A DNA stretch of 64,000 nucleotides, from NCBI GenBank assembly GCA_003550325.1, contig QKWP01000252.1:230226-294225 (forward strand), read 5' to 3'. Under the pieces are notes generated by a model that worked only from the letters and a program-made list of their open reading frames with translations, ran no database searches and was not told the DNA's origin. The stretch comes from Gigaspora rosea (taxonomy: Eukaryota; Glomeromycota; Glomeromycetes; Diversisporales; Gigasporaceae). Shown here in pieces: positions 10,927 to 22,625 of this stretch. The translations under genes were made by a program, and so were the position numbers. Each line of letters opens with the position of its first letter. Position 1 is the stretch's first letter.

Positions 10927-12387
10927 CTGTATATTTCTGAAAATAAGCTACTCCAAAAATAAGCTACCCTCTGATTTTTTTCAAAAATCTCAAAAAACGC
11001 GTTAGCAATTGCTATATATAAAACTTTTTTTCTTACTAAGAAAACTTCAAAAGTTCAGTTAAGTAAAATTGTTCAGTAATCAAAATACACTTATTTGATA
11101 ATCCACTTGTTAACTGGAGAATAGGCGCAATGTGGCGTACTTCCATCTAAAATTTTTTTACTAAGTTAACAATACATGTCCACTAATTGAAAGTTGTAGA
11201 GCTCGTTGAGATGCATCTAATAGTGGTTAGATCATCAAAATCGGCCTAGTAGATGGCAAGATATCATCGAAAAATGATTGCCCGACTATATAACAATCTG
11301 TGACAGAAACTCTATATAAAAATCACTATAGGAGAAATGTGGCGTGATTCCATCTAAAACATTTTTTCTTACTAAGTTAACAATACATGCCACTAATTGA
11401 AAGTTGTAGAGCTCATCGAGACACATCTAATGGTGGTTAGATCATCCAAATCGGCCCAGTAGATGGCGAGATATCGCTAAAAACAATTGGTCAACTATAT
11501 AAAATTTTAGCAATATTTCGCCATCCACTAGGCCGATTTAAATGATCTAACCACCGTTAGATGTGTCTCGACAAACTCTACAACTTTCAATTAGTGAGCA
11601 TATATCGTTAACTTAGTAAAAAAAAAGTTTTAGATGGAAGCACGCCACATTTCATCTATAGTGATTTTCATATATAGTTTCCATCACAGATTTTTATGCA
11701 TCCACTTATTTTCGTGGGTAATACAAGCTTCTGGAGAGAAAATAGCCAATCGGAGAGTGCAAATTTTGACTATTCCAGATCAGCCCGGCGAAGAATTCGA
11801 ACACGCGTAAAAGAAGAAAAAAGCGAAAATACACAAAACTAATATTTAAATCGATCTTGGTGCACTAATTAAAAATGACAGAAAAGAAATTTTACTTATA
11901 TTAAGCATCACTCTAACCCTATAGCCTCTAACGTTAATGCCCTAACCCTAAATTTTTATCTCACGCACTTAGTTTATTTACAAAATCGGATTTCCTTTTT
12001 TGGGTTGTGTTACCTGCGCAAATAAGTAAAATAGATTTTTATATAGTCGGCCAATTGTTTTCAATAATACCTCACTATCCACTGGGCCAATTTGGATAAT
12101 CTAACTACTATTAGATGTGTCTCGACGAGCTCTACAACTTTTAATTAGTGGACATGTATTATTAACTTAGTAAGAAAAAATTTTAGATAGAAGAACGCCA
12201 CATTTCGCACTCTCTAGATGATAGGCAGATTATCAATTATAGTAAAAATTTCACGTCATTTAGACAATTTTTTATTGGTATGTTTTTCAATTTTTCTAAA
12301 AATTCAACAATATGAAAAATAAGCTACCCCACGTTTTTTATATAATTTTTGGCCCAAAAAAGGTAGCTTATTTTTGAGAATATACAG
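10927..12387. mobile_element. TA-flanked element with AATAAGCTACC ends
   Basis: The left CTGTATATTTCTGAAAATAA and right ends (mirrored CTGTATATTCTCAAAAATAA) are followed by GCTAC repeats on both sides. TA flanks both ends and is shared with the next MITE on the right. The 1461-bp interior is made of four copies of the GATATC-type hairpin half-module and is non-coding. Confidence 0.72.
11124..12205. repeat. Four copies of the GATATC hairpin half-module
   Basis: Half-modules run plus at about 11124-11275 and 11330-11480, and minus at about 11515-11640 and 12055-12200. Each holds CTACAACTTTCAATTAGTG, a GAGCTCGTCGAGAC-like core, CATCTAATGGTGGTTAGATC, AAATCGGCCCAGTAGATGG and GATATC, in that order or its mirror. 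Between the two inner pairs lie AT-rich spacers. Position 11916-11960 also carries a TAACCCTA-like tract. Confidence 0.75.
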
Positions 12388-12389
12388 TA

Positions 12390-13222
12390 AGGTAAAAAGG
12401 AGTAATTTGACGAATAGGGGTAATTTGACAAATTTAGAATACCTTGTGATACAATGATCAGAATTAGACAATTTTTATACCATTCGATTCAGCTAATTGA
12501 GATGAATCGAATGGTGCAAAAACCATTTAATTCCGATCACTGGATCACAAGATATCATAAATTAAGTGCTGCATAAAACCAATTTTAAGAGGCATTCTGA
12601 CGAAAAACACCTTTGGCTATAAGGTAGGTGCCTTACGATACTAAGTAAATCGACCTTCTCACTTAAGTAGAAGTTGTTCGCAATATAAAATTACACCTAC
12701 CCTGAAATTTTATGAAATTTCAGGGTAGGTGTAATTTTATATTGTGAACAACTTCTACTTAAGTGAGAAGGTCAATTTACTTAGTATCATAAGGCACTTA
12801 CCTTATAGTCAAAGTTGTTTTTTGTCAGAATACCTCTCAAAATGTTTTTATATTTTTTATGCAGCATTTAATTTATGATATCTTGTGATCCAATGATCTG
12901 AATTGGATGATTTTTGCACCATTCGATTCATCTCAATAAGCTGAATCGAATGGTATAAAAATTGTCTAATTCTGATCATTGTATCACAAGATATTCTAAA
13001 TTCGTCAAATTACCCCTACTCCTCTAAAATTTGACTTTTTTGTATAATGTACAAACCCAGTTGCTATCATCTAAAACAATTTACTATACTACTATTTTTA
13101 TATAAAACTTGTTCAATATTACGTATAAGTTTTAAACAAATAAATAAAAAATTTTTATATATTAAAATAAAAAAATTTTTATATTAGCTACTTTAACTTC
13201 GTCAAATTACCCCTTTTTACCT
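12390..13222. mobile_element. Pogo-related MITE (likely passenger of the 58-kb transposon)
   Basis: The ends are AGGTAAAAAGG and its mirror, followed by GGGGTAATTTGACGAA-type motifs, with TA on both sides. The pogo element at 58023 has AGGGAGACTGGGG followed by GTATTGTGACGAAGTTAA, which aligns with the right arm here (GTAATTTGACGAAGTTAA). The whole 833-bp block is an inverted repeat with two hairpin modules (12450-12560, 12876-12990) and mirrored central arms (12640-12790). Non-coding. Confidence 0.8.
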
Positions 13223-13224
13223 TA

Positions 13225-14598
13225 TATTGTAATTGTGAATAAATAAAAATCATTATTCCAACCAAAAAGGATTTTCAAAAATCAACATAGTGCATTAAAA
13301 AAGTTGAACAGAACTATCCCTCTCACATTTTATGTGATCGTACTGGTATTATAAATTATTTTTTAATAAAAGTTAGCTAAAATTTAAAACCAGTTTTACT
13401 TTAAATTGATCATACTAATAAAGTATCACAAATAATATCAGATTATCAATTCATCAAAGCTTATGTACTACACAGTAGCACATGTAAGCTGTAAGCTAAT
13501 TATTAATACTCTACTAACTACTGTACATTACTAAAAGTAACTAAAACTAACTTTGTCACTCTAACTAAACCTTTATAATGATAAGGCTTTGATTAAAGCA
13601 TGGATAGACTTTTTCCAAGTAACTAAAGTCAAATAGAGCTTTAAATGAAGGTCACAAAGCTCTAAAGTGAATATAGCTTTATTACCTGATTTTGTTTAAT
13701 ATTGGAATAATATTTCTTCACTTCTTTTCTATTGCTAGGGCTCAAATAATTGGGCACAATTCTTAATAAGGGTCACAGAACTAGATGGTATCATAGCATC
13801 TCTACTTTAAATTTTGATAGCAAGAGATGCAGTCAGAAATCAAAATCGCAGATCAAATTATGACAAATATAAAAATCAATAATTGCTCAATATAGAATCA
13901 CGAGAATGCAATTGTTCGATAAATAAGATAATCAGTATTTAATTAATTTTAGTTTCTTATAAATACAGGTTACTGATCAATTACTAATTCTCTTTGTACT
14001 CTTTATCGTATGAGGTCAAGACTTATGACAATTTATTCACAAATGCAATTAATCTATTATCGATTTTTAAGAGAACTAGGACAAAAAATTTATGAAAAAT
14101 AAATTTTTTAGATTATGGACAACTGTCGGGAGCTCAACACTTCTACTCTTATTTCAAAGGTTGAGCCCTATGGTTTATTAATAATTTGGAGGGTTACAAA
14201 ATGACCTAGTACTACAAAATTGAATAACAAAAAAAAACTTTTTATAGACACTACTTCTACTAAGCATTTTTTAAATTTTTGAACACCATGAGTTAATTTA
14301 TATTGTAAGTTAAACACTTATATACTTTTCTTTTTATAGCAAATGAAATTTATAAACTTTAACTATTCTTTCTATTTTACAAAATATATTTTATTTTTTT
14401 CATAATTTTGTCAATCTATGTTATTATCAAAATTTATCGAAGTTTACATAAATGTTACAAAAATCTTTTTTAAAAATTGTATTACGTGATTGCTAATTAT
14501 TACCAGATTAAGTAAGTTCGCTTTTACCCGAATTGTGAAATTCATGTAATACTTTTTTATAATAAATTAATTAATTATTTATTTATTTTTAAATGAAA
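13225..14598. other. AT-rich interior of the 10562 hAT element
   Basis: No gene or repeat structure could be supported here. Weak similarity of 14310-14500 to the dispersed repeat at 4268 (ATACTTTTC..., TTTACAAAAT...) was noted. A decayed transposase may once have been here but is not readable. Confidence 0.35.
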
Positions 14599-15122
14599 GG
14601 AGCATCCATAAATAACGTTATACAAGGGGGTTGGACGAACGATAACGTTTTTCTCAATAAGTAGGGGGTCAAAAAAATATTATGTAATTTTTTTAGAAAA
14701 AATTGTCCAAACATTGAACCAGTGGTCCAAATTTAATAATTTTGGTACCATTCGATTCGTCTAAATGAGAGAAGTCGAATAGTACCAATTTCATTTCATT
14801 CGGATCACTGGATCACATTTTATTGGCCAAATACTATTGGGTATTATGTTTTCTTATAAAATTATTATAAAATCAATAGTTTTTTGTGAATAACTATTGA
14901 TCCAGTGATCCAAATGAAATGATTTTGGTATAATTAGATTCGTCTCACTAAGACGAATCGAATGGTACCAAAATCATCCAGATCGGATCACTGTGCCACA
15001 ATATATTCAAGTTTTTGTAAAATTTTATATATAAACATACAGATTTTGAAAAATTTTTTTATATAGTAGAGGGGAGTCAAGCGCTACTATGAGGGGTACA
15101 TAACGTTATTTATGGATGCCCC
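14599..15122. mobile_element. MITE with GCATCCATAAATAACGTTAT ends
   Basis: GG(A/G)GCATCCATAAATAACG is mirrored exactly at the right end. Two hairpin modules fill the interior (14713-14825 and 14890-15005), each with an ACCATTCGATTCGTCT-like stem and GATCACTGGATCAC arms. No target duplication is obvious. The superfamily is unassigned. Confidence 0.72.
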
Positions 15123-15208
15123 CAAATTGTTTTATCATGCATCACCCATCATTAACTCAGTCTGACCCAGGTCAGGTTGGGTTAGATCAGACACAGCTAA
15201 GACCCCTA

Positions 15209-16480
15209 ATGAAAAGTAAAGAGAAGTGGCTAAAGTTTGAATTATAAGAATATTGTGAGGCTTTTAAAGCTAGTTGCAGAGGCTTAGAAGTTTAGATCTG
15301 TTCTAATATTTATTTTATTTATCATATTTGTTTATTTTTATATTGTTCCATTTTGTTGTTGTTATAAGACATATGAGTTACTAGTAGATATAAATTAAAG
15401 CTTAAAATAATAGTCCATAGATAGACTTAGTGGTATATCTGGTTGGGCTAAGGTTAGTAAAGTTAAAGACAGTGCATAAATAAAGTATAGACATAGATTG
15501 TAATTAGAGTGAAACGAATTACATGTTGTACAATTATTAGTATATTCTAAAAAATGATAGTGCTGCCTTTACGTACTTCTAATAAAGCCTTAAACTTTGA
15601 TATCTTGGTTATAAATGGATATAAGAAGAATCAGTTTCTTATTTGTTTTAAGTTTAAGTATCATATTTATTATTGTTTTATTACTCCAACCATTGAGTGA
15701 CTTAACGATTGTTTTACATTTTTTGTATTACTCTATTACTTAATAAGTATCGATCCTCAATATTGATAGTACTAATTAACTTTAATTACTAATCAAAATT
15801 ACTTAATTGATTATTGATAGATATAATTAAGTGCCTCGATTACAATTAGTTTAATACGTAATTTCATATGCTATAATCTCAATTGCATTATTGGACTATG
15901 GTAAGTTAACAATTTTAATTTGTCCCAATCATTCAAAAAGTCTTGGATTATTCGGTTACAAAATAAGGTTAACCTCGATTAAAGTTTGTTCAAAAATATT
16001 AGAAACCTGATTTGATCAGCACAATTTATTCAAAAAGTTGCTGTACGTATCTCGTTATAATACCCAATTGTTCTGTGAAATTTTAAAAATCTAAGCATTC
16101 TCAATTATAGCTTATTCAATAAGATACAATTTAATGCCATATTTTGTATACAAAAAATTATGCCTTTTGATTACATAAGTTATTTATTTGAGTTTTTTTA
16201 AACTTGATTAGAGTTAGATTAATTAGATTAGTTAGATTAGTTAGATTACTAATAAAAAGAATCGCAAATACTTGTTTTGTTATAGCAATTACACTCTATT
16301 ATAGCATTTACAACTATTATAGTATTTACAACTATTAAGACAATTACATCTATTATGGCATTTTATAGTATATATGGCATTTTACAGCTTTGAGTATTAG
16401 TTGTAATTAAGGTTGCAACCCAGGTTGTAATCCATAATGTCTATAATTATTACTCATAGCTGCCAATCTTAGTCCTGGCC
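15209..16480. other. AT-rich stretch with a TTAGATTAG tandem
   Basis: No gene recognised. A short 9-bp tandem of TTAGATTAG occupies about 16206-16250. From 16265 to 16480 the sequence is the right arm of the composite element at 9290. Confidence 0.45.
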
Positions 16481-17182
16481 TATAACAGATCAATCTGTAG
16501 GATATATTTGTGCGCGTGCATCTATGTGCCCCCCAATGATCTAACAATCATTTCCTAATTTAGTACGTAAGTTGATAATCTATTTAACGATCGTTCGATC
16601 GATATAATTTTTTTATCAAACGATTGTTAGCGATCAAGAAAATAGTTTTTTTCTTATAACCGTTTATTATCCTAGATCTTATAAGCGTAGTTGGTAAGAT
16701 TCAAAAGCACTCAAGAGAAAGAGCACTTTAGGATATACAGTAACCTTTTGCATGTAATAAGACATTAAAAGCTCATTATGTTTCTTACAGTTAATAATTC
16801 ACAAGTACTTATCATACTTGTTTAAATTTATTTAAGAAATGCGATAATAAACTATTAAGATAAGATATTTTTATTTTTACAAATTCTAAGATAATTTATT
16901 CTATCTACAAATTATAATTCTAACGTCGCTGTTTTTTAATATAACCATATGTTTGATTTTCCTCAGATTCAGGAAGGTTGCATTCGTCATACAAGGATAT
17001 ATTAATTTTTTTTTTAATTTCAGCATCCACAATTGTTTTTAGCTCAGTGCCAGTTAGTCAATTTCGGTCCGTTTGGTCATATTGATCCCAAACCCTTTGA
17101 ATTGCATTGATCCAATCTTCAAATTTGGTATCAATGATTTTTTGGTAGTCTTTTTTCTTTGGGGTAAATACAGCATTTGAAA

Positions 17183-17764
17183 CTAGTGTTGAATAGAACT
17201 CTGATATATTGCAAATACATGCTTATATGTAATTTCACAAAATTTAAAGTTAGAACAAGTACATTTAAGATCAGCTAGTTTAAGGCTATTATCTTTTTGT
17301 ATGTGGTTCTTTATGTAAACCTCATAATTTCCATCTTTTGATGATTTCACAAGATGGCATTGACCACTAGGAAAAGAAAAGATGTCTAAATCTGAACCAG
17401 CAATTTCGCGATGCCGTTGCTCTCTCTGCTGGGGTTTCATTCTTCCAATCATCAGTCGGACAGCTTCATGTTCGAATTTTGCATCTTTTAAAGCAGCATG
17501 TAAGGTCCAAATTAAAGAGTCGACTCTATGATTTTGTCTGGCCCCCAAGTGAGTATATTTTAATTTCTTATGCCATGATTTAATAAAATTCGTTGTGTCC
17601 ATTTCTTGATGCTCATATTGACGATAAGCATCAATCCATTTCTCACAATTATTTAGGTATTCTCTTTTTATATAATCTACCCAATGAATTTTACCAAAGG
17701 CTATCCATCGGGTAAAGTAATCATTTAATTTATTATATACCTGGAAAGCGTCCTGAAGCCACAT
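17183..17764 (-). pseudogene. MULE transposase C-terminal part with SWIM-like zinc finger
   Basis: This 193-aa piece reads through helical sequence (WIDAYRQYEHQEMDTTNFIK...) to a cysteine-rich end KCTCSNFKFCEITYKHVFAI. This resembles the SWIM zinc finger (CxC...C...H) that closes MULE transposases. In SWIM fingers the last C and H are usually closer (CxH), so the site may be damaged. It is cut off from the catalytic part by about 1 kb of inserted MITE DNA. Confidence 0.8.
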
Positions 17765-17985
17765 TATTTCACCGAGTCATCCAATGCAACTTTCTGTGTG
17801 ACTTGTTTTTTGTCTGTTTAAGGTTACCATTTCTTATATTTTCTTCTTGGGCCTTAAAATTACTAGAATCCGCTTTAATTTTACTTGTGAATGTTAAGTA
17901 TTTGAATTTTATTATAACATTGGTAGAAAAAAAAGTTTTTTTTAGTAAAAAATATTTTATTAAAATATAGAATTATGCAGTATAT

Positions 17986-18348
17986 CGTATCAGCAGACTT
18001 GCAGAATTGGTCCTGGATTGTTCTTAATTGTATTCTCAAAGTTTATCCATAATACCCTAGATATTAGTAAGCAAACAAAGAAATTGTTTTTTTATTATAT
18101 GTACACGTATAGTACATATAAAGATAATATTAGTTTAATTGATCTTTTTGTCAATGAATTAAGGGTATTAATTCGATATATATTTATACTACTTGTAATA
18201 GTATCTATTTACTCCTTGAATTCTTTATTAATACGAATATATGCTCATATAATAAACAAATTATTTGTTTGCTACTAAAATTTGGATTAATTTTGAGGAT
18301 ACAATTTAGGATTAATCTAGGACCAATTTCGCAATTTGCTGATATGTT
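17986..18348. mobile_element. MITE inside the MULE transposase
   Basis: The outer arms mirror each other: TATCAGCAGACTTGCAGAA / GAATTGGTCCTGGATT on the left against the complement of AATCTAGGACCAATTTCGC on the right. Inner arms also pair (AAGCAAACAAAGAAATTG against its mirror near 18250). It lies between the catalytic and SWIM parts of the transposase. Confidence 0.6.
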
Positions 18349-18399
18349 TTACTATATTTTTACTATATTATTCTCAGTAAAATTTGATATGATCTGTAG

Positions 18400-18719
18400 G
18401 GCCATGCAAATTAATTAATTGGTCTTATAACCCTTTCGGATCAAAATTTGGACATTTTTTTTATTTAAATTTCACAGCTGTTCTCACAAATTTTGGGACA
18501 ATTAAAAAATTTCTGATGACTGAATTCTATAAGCTTGCAAGTTCAACTAAAACCAATTACTTATTGATTCTAACTCGCTAACTTATTGAATTCAGTCATA
18601 GAAAATTTTAGTTGTCCCAGAATACAGCTGTAATAACCAGATAAGTTTCAAAAAAAACTTTTGTTAAAAAAATTGGCCAGACAGTTGGTATAAAACCAAG
18701 AAATCAAAGTTGTATGGTC
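18400..18719. mobile_element. Harbinger-like MITE split by a mariner-like MITE
   Basis: The ends GGCCATGCAAATTAATTAAT and its diverged mirror (ending TGTATGGTC) match the cleaner copy at 22407-22622. The right flank is TAA and the left is TAG, close to the 3-bp duplication of PIF/Harbinger. The CAGCTG MITE at 18475-18630 is nested in it. Confidence 0.6.
18475..18630. mobile_element. MITE, CAGCTG family, copy 3
   Basis: The ends CAGCTGTTCTCACAAATTTT and mirrored GTTGTCCCAGAATACAGCTG match the copies at 520 and 706. TA follows on the right and CA precedes on the left. It is third-level nested: MITE in MITE in MULE. Confidence 0.72.
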
Positions 18720-18759
18720 TAATGGTCAGTTAATTTAACATTGCTAAGCTTACTTTTGT

Positions 18760-19931
18760 TTTTTTGCCATGCATGTTTTACATGCCACTGGCACAACAAT
18801 ATTTTAGCATTAAAAAACACAGCACAAATAGCATTTTGTTGAGTGTCGTCACAATCGGTGATAAAAGTATAGGTATCCATTTTTCATTCTGGTTTTTAAG
18901 TACATCTAAGCAGCAAATTAATGTTTCACCTGCTTTTTTTTCAAAGATCAAATGTGCCACAGGTACACCTGTCCACCTTTATCATCACGTACAAGCAGAG
19001 TAAAGAGGTGTGTTTTGTGCGATGTTGTTCCATGTGTTCTGTCGATGCAAACAGTACCTGCACTTTTAGACTTTAGCATATTCTTTTAAAATTCTGTTTG
19101 AAATCCAAACATAAAACCTAAAGGCGAATTCCAAATCAAGTTACTACAAGTATGGGACCTATCTTTCTTTGACAAGGCGATCCATTCTTTAATAGAAGTT
19201 TCTTCATTATAGCCCTCATTTTCATTTCCTAAAAAGATCACACCCTTCATTTCCTCATGAACTATATTATACACATCTATATAAGAAAGGTATGTATCTC
19301 GTTTTTGTGTAATAGATAAGGAATCTGGATCATTAGCATAGTTGGACCTGTTAATACGCTAATGAAACATTAAAATAATTTGGCGAGATTTTAACCCATC
19401 TTTTGCTCTATCACAAACCCAATCCTTTACTTGTTGTGATATATGAAAGTGGCGCAGGTCTTCATCAGAGCCTGGGACATGCCCATTGTGGAGTTCATAA
19501 TGAATGATATGAACCATATTTCCTTCTTCTTCTCGATGTTTAAGCACACGTAAGTATGATTTACAACCTACTTTCTTAGAAGGTTTTTGAGAGGGATGGG
19601 GTGGATTATGATTTGATAAGGGTTTGGTTGCTTGCTCTATCGTTCTAGCTGTTGACCTAGGATTTCCATAACAATGGCAAACATATCTTTCATCTAGTTC
19701 ATACTCTTTATTTACTCTATTATCTTTTTTAATATAGTTTGCCCCGGAAATGTCAGGAAGAATATCTCTAATCCAATCTTTATATGTATCTAATGTGAGA
19801 TGGATATAAATTTTTATATGATCGTTTTGGTCTGTTTCATCTACCTCAAACTCGATATAAGGTTCAGTAATTTTACCAGTTAAATCAATGAATTTACTTA
19901 GATTTGAACTTTCAGACATTTTTTTTATCAA
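18760..19931 (-). pseudogene. MULE transposase N-terminal and catalytic part
   Basis: The piece from 19931 to 19359 (190 aa) holds an N-terminal zinc-binding region of the FAR1/FLYWCH kind: CHCYGNP, then GCKSYLRVLKHREEEGN and HYELHNGHVPGS, with the C-H pattern typical of MULE DNA-binding domains. The frame runs on past a stop at 19359 to VCIDRTHGTT (about 19030), where the D matches the first catalytic aspartate of the DDE triad, then HLFTLLVRDDKG. In-frame stops at 19359, about 19086 and about 18954 show it is dead. Confidence 0.82.
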
Positions 19932-20192
19932 ATATTAGGATATGATTTAAACTTGGTAAATTTTCACAAAATGTATAAATGATTATACTAATTTTTATTT
20001 TTGCATCTTTTTATACCCAATTTTTACTTTATAATACATAACATCTTATCAAAATCTTGCGATTCATTCTGTACAATACAATTACTATCGAGGCTTTTAT
20101 ATTGCAATAGTAAATTTACATTTAAATTATTATAGTCAGAGTAATTTACTAATCATATTTTGATTGCAATTTGAACAAATGTGCATTAACTT

Positions 20193-21034
20193 AAGTTGTG
20201 TCCAGTGACACAGACAAATCCAAAGAACTGGGAAAATGGAAACCTATTTGGAAAGTCCCAAGTAAGGAGGTAGCAACGATCTTTGATGGTGCTACCAGAA
20301 CCGGAATATCAGAAACCGGAGCTGGAGAACTGGACGATATGACCTTCGGAGGAGAGGGTCTACCAACCTGGCCGCCGGAGTCGTACCGGAGGAAAAGGAC
20401 CTATATTCTGGAATTAGGTACCAGGGGGAGAAAAACTATAGTAGCACCTAATGCTGGGTAGATCAACCCTTCTGGGCCAACTGGTTTGGAAGTTTGGGGC
20501 ACCCGGTGATGGACCGGTAGGAAAGTAATGGTAGGTACCGGGGTCGGTGTGAACCTTACAAGGGCAGAAGTAGGTAATGGTAGCTGTTAGGTACCCCCTG
20601 ACTGCAAGTTGCTTGCCTCGGTGAGTGCGTAAGTTACCGAAGTGTAGGTAATACCTGTGTGGGACAGGGACTGCTCTACCAAGTTTACTCACGAGGATAA
20701 ATTAGTCCTAAGGGGATGTAGGTAGCATCCGGGACTGTCTTCGACTGACTAATGTATCGGAGGCCTGTACCAGTGATCACAAGTAGGATTGATATGCGAA
20801 GCGTTGGACCAGAGGGTTTAAATAGCCAATCCCCTAGTTGGGTTGTAGGTATAGCAACTAGTGTAGAACCTTCGGGCGGACTACTTAAATTAGACAACCA
20901 AAAGTTGTATGTGTGGCTAGTTGTACTCTCATTCAATGTAACTCAATTGTGGGTGTGCACAAAGAGGCGCCCTTGATCCACAGGCTTGATTAAATAAACT
21001 CTCGCCCAAAGCGGGAACTTTATACAAAAAAAAA
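20193..21034 (+). mobile_element. SINE, copy 2 (head truncated or diverged)
   Basis: The body is like the 9402 copy (AAGTAAGGAGGTAG, CTTCGGGCGGACTACTTAAA). It ends AATAAACTCTCGCCCAAAGC and an A-tail. Sixteen-base direct repeats AAATGTGCATTAACTT flank it exactly (20177-20192, 21035-21050). No clear pol III B box is visible in the first 100 bp, so it may be 5' truncated. Its GC content is about twice that of its surroundings. Open frames inside it are not conserved between copies. Confidence 0.85.
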
Positions 21035-22406
21035 AAATGTGCATTAACTTGTAATACAATCTATAGGTATAACAATGTGAACTTATTCATTTATTATTTA
21101 ATTACTAATGAAACGATATTTTTTATTGCCACTCATTATGTTTCTAATTTTAACTAATCTTATTTTAGTATAGTTCATTTTAGCACAATTGGTAAGGCTT
21201 GATGAGTATGAATGAACATATCCTTTTTGTTAATATTTTCTTTTTTTTAGATACCACTAACACCTTGTTCTTTTAAGAATTTTTATTTTAGTATAGCACA
21301 GTGCATCTTAATAACACTATGATCGATAAGGCTTTGAATCTAAGAACTTATTCTTCTTTTCCTACTATAACTGACTAATGATATTATGAGTTCTGAATAT
21401 AATATTCTGTTAATATTTGAGTTTGGGCCTTCTATTATAATACTTTTTCAATTAATATTATTTTAGTGTATATTTTAACTATGTATACACAAGAATTAGT
21501 AGTTACTGGCCCATTTTATCAGAAAATTACAATTAATTATAGTTTGCATAAAATAAAACAATTAGGTTAATATAATTTGAAGTAATTTTTGAAAAAGTGT
21601 AATTTGGATGATGTTTATATTTGTATAATATAAAGAAAAAGCTTGTTCACGTATAATTTTAATTGTTATGCTCTAATTCACATCTAAATATTTCGTTTTA
21701 TATCTCATGAACATATAAAGGTTTCAAATTTATTTATTATATGATTATATATTTTGATTCTAGAATAAATGATTTAAATACAGGAATATATACGAATATG
21801 ACAAAAGTGCCTATAAAAAAGCTACTATCTATAGTACCACTGGGGCCTTACTATTAATTTGTATAACGCATAAAGTTTAATAAAAAATAAAGTGATTATT
21901 GATCACGATTTATAATATATAATAATTATATAATATTCTAATACGCGATAAGATAGATTCTCAACTTACGTACTAAATTAGAAAATGATCATCAGATCAT
22001 TGGGGGCACATAGATGCACGCATATTTGTGCTCGCTCTCTTCTCTATATAGATATATGGACTGAATTAAACCTAAATATATTGCTACTATTTTTAATATT
22101 CTCTGAACTATCTAAACTGAAAATTACTTGGACATGCTAATTTCTAAAAAAAAACAAGTAAAACCAACTTATTGGTATCAAAATTTCAAAATAAAATTAT
22201 ATTTTTATTAAGACACAAGAGCAAATACTAATGAATAAGCTGATAACCAATCAGGTAATATAGATATTTGTAGCTGATAAATATCTAGTTGGCTAAAGAC
22301 TAGTTGATTATTTGAATTGATATTAGATTTATAGAATATGAAATCCAATATTATAACAAGTTATAATAATTAAAAACAAGAAGTAAAAAAGAACTTGTAA
22401 TAGTTA

Positions 22407-22622
22407 GGCCATGTAAAATTAATTAATTGGTTTTCATAACCCGGCCGGGTCAAATTTTGGAAACTTCTAAAAAAAATTTTTTATATGTTTTAATAACCAG
22501 GTGGAAAATTTTTTTATTATTTTATAAAATTTTATATATGAAATTAAAAAAAAAAAGCCGGTCGGTCGGGTCTATTTAAAAGTTTCATGTTATGAAAACC
22601 AAATAATTAAATTTGTATGGCC
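22407..22622. mobile_element. Harbinger-like MITE (TTA duplication)
   Basis: GGCCATGTAAAATTAATTAA and its mirror at the right end (ending TTGTATGGCC) are flanked exactly by TTA on both sides (22404-22406, 22623-22625). Inner arms mirror ACCCGGCCGGGTC. It is 216 bp and non-coding. TWA duplication and GGCC ends fit PIF/Harbinger. Confidence 0.8.
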
Positions 22623-22625
22623 TTA

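Larger units (their letters stand above)
10562..15208. mobile_element. hAT-type element holding three smaller elements
   Basis: The left end TAGAGGTCTTAATGAGTC and the mirrored right end TAGGGGTCTTAGCTGTGTC share TAGRGGTCTTA. Both carry GGTTGGGTCAGG-type subterminal repeats. Flanking octamers ATGGAAAG (10554-10561) and ATGAAAAG (15209-15216) agree at 7 of 8 positions. No hAT transposase was recognised inside, so it seems non-autonomous and swollen by insertions at 10927, 12390 and 14599. Confidence 0.68.
9290..16480. mobile_element. Large composite element with long TIRs
   Basis: The left edge (GGCCCTGGCTAAGGTTG, then repeats of TGTAATA/TTGTAATAGG to about 10250) mirrors the right edge (CAATCTTAGTCCTGGCC, preceded by repeats of TATTACAACTATTA from about 16265). 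The arms are 200-250 bp once the SINE is removed from the left one. No clear target duplication was found, so the boundary and class (perhaps MULE-like) are tentative. It contains the SINE at 9402 and the hAT element at 10562. Confidence 0.45.
16514..22021 (-). mobile_element. Mutator-like (MULE) transposon with 10-bp target duplication
   Basis: The left GCGTGCATCTATGTGCCCCC and right ends mirror each other over about 80 bp (including AATTTAGTACGTAAGTTGA). The direct repeat ATATTTGTGC flanks both sides exactly (16504-16513, 22022-22031). A 9-11 bp duplication with long TIRs is the Mutator signature. The transposase lies on the minus strand (19931 to 17183) but is interrupted and has several stops. 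A SINE (20193-21034) and MITEs at 17986 and 18400 inserted later. Confidence 0.9.

Noticed and set aside
20198-20461. Open frame of 87 aa (and others over the SINE copies, such as 62727-63008)
   Set aside because: The frames are not conserved between the three SINE copies, and the high GC content alone favours long chance frames.
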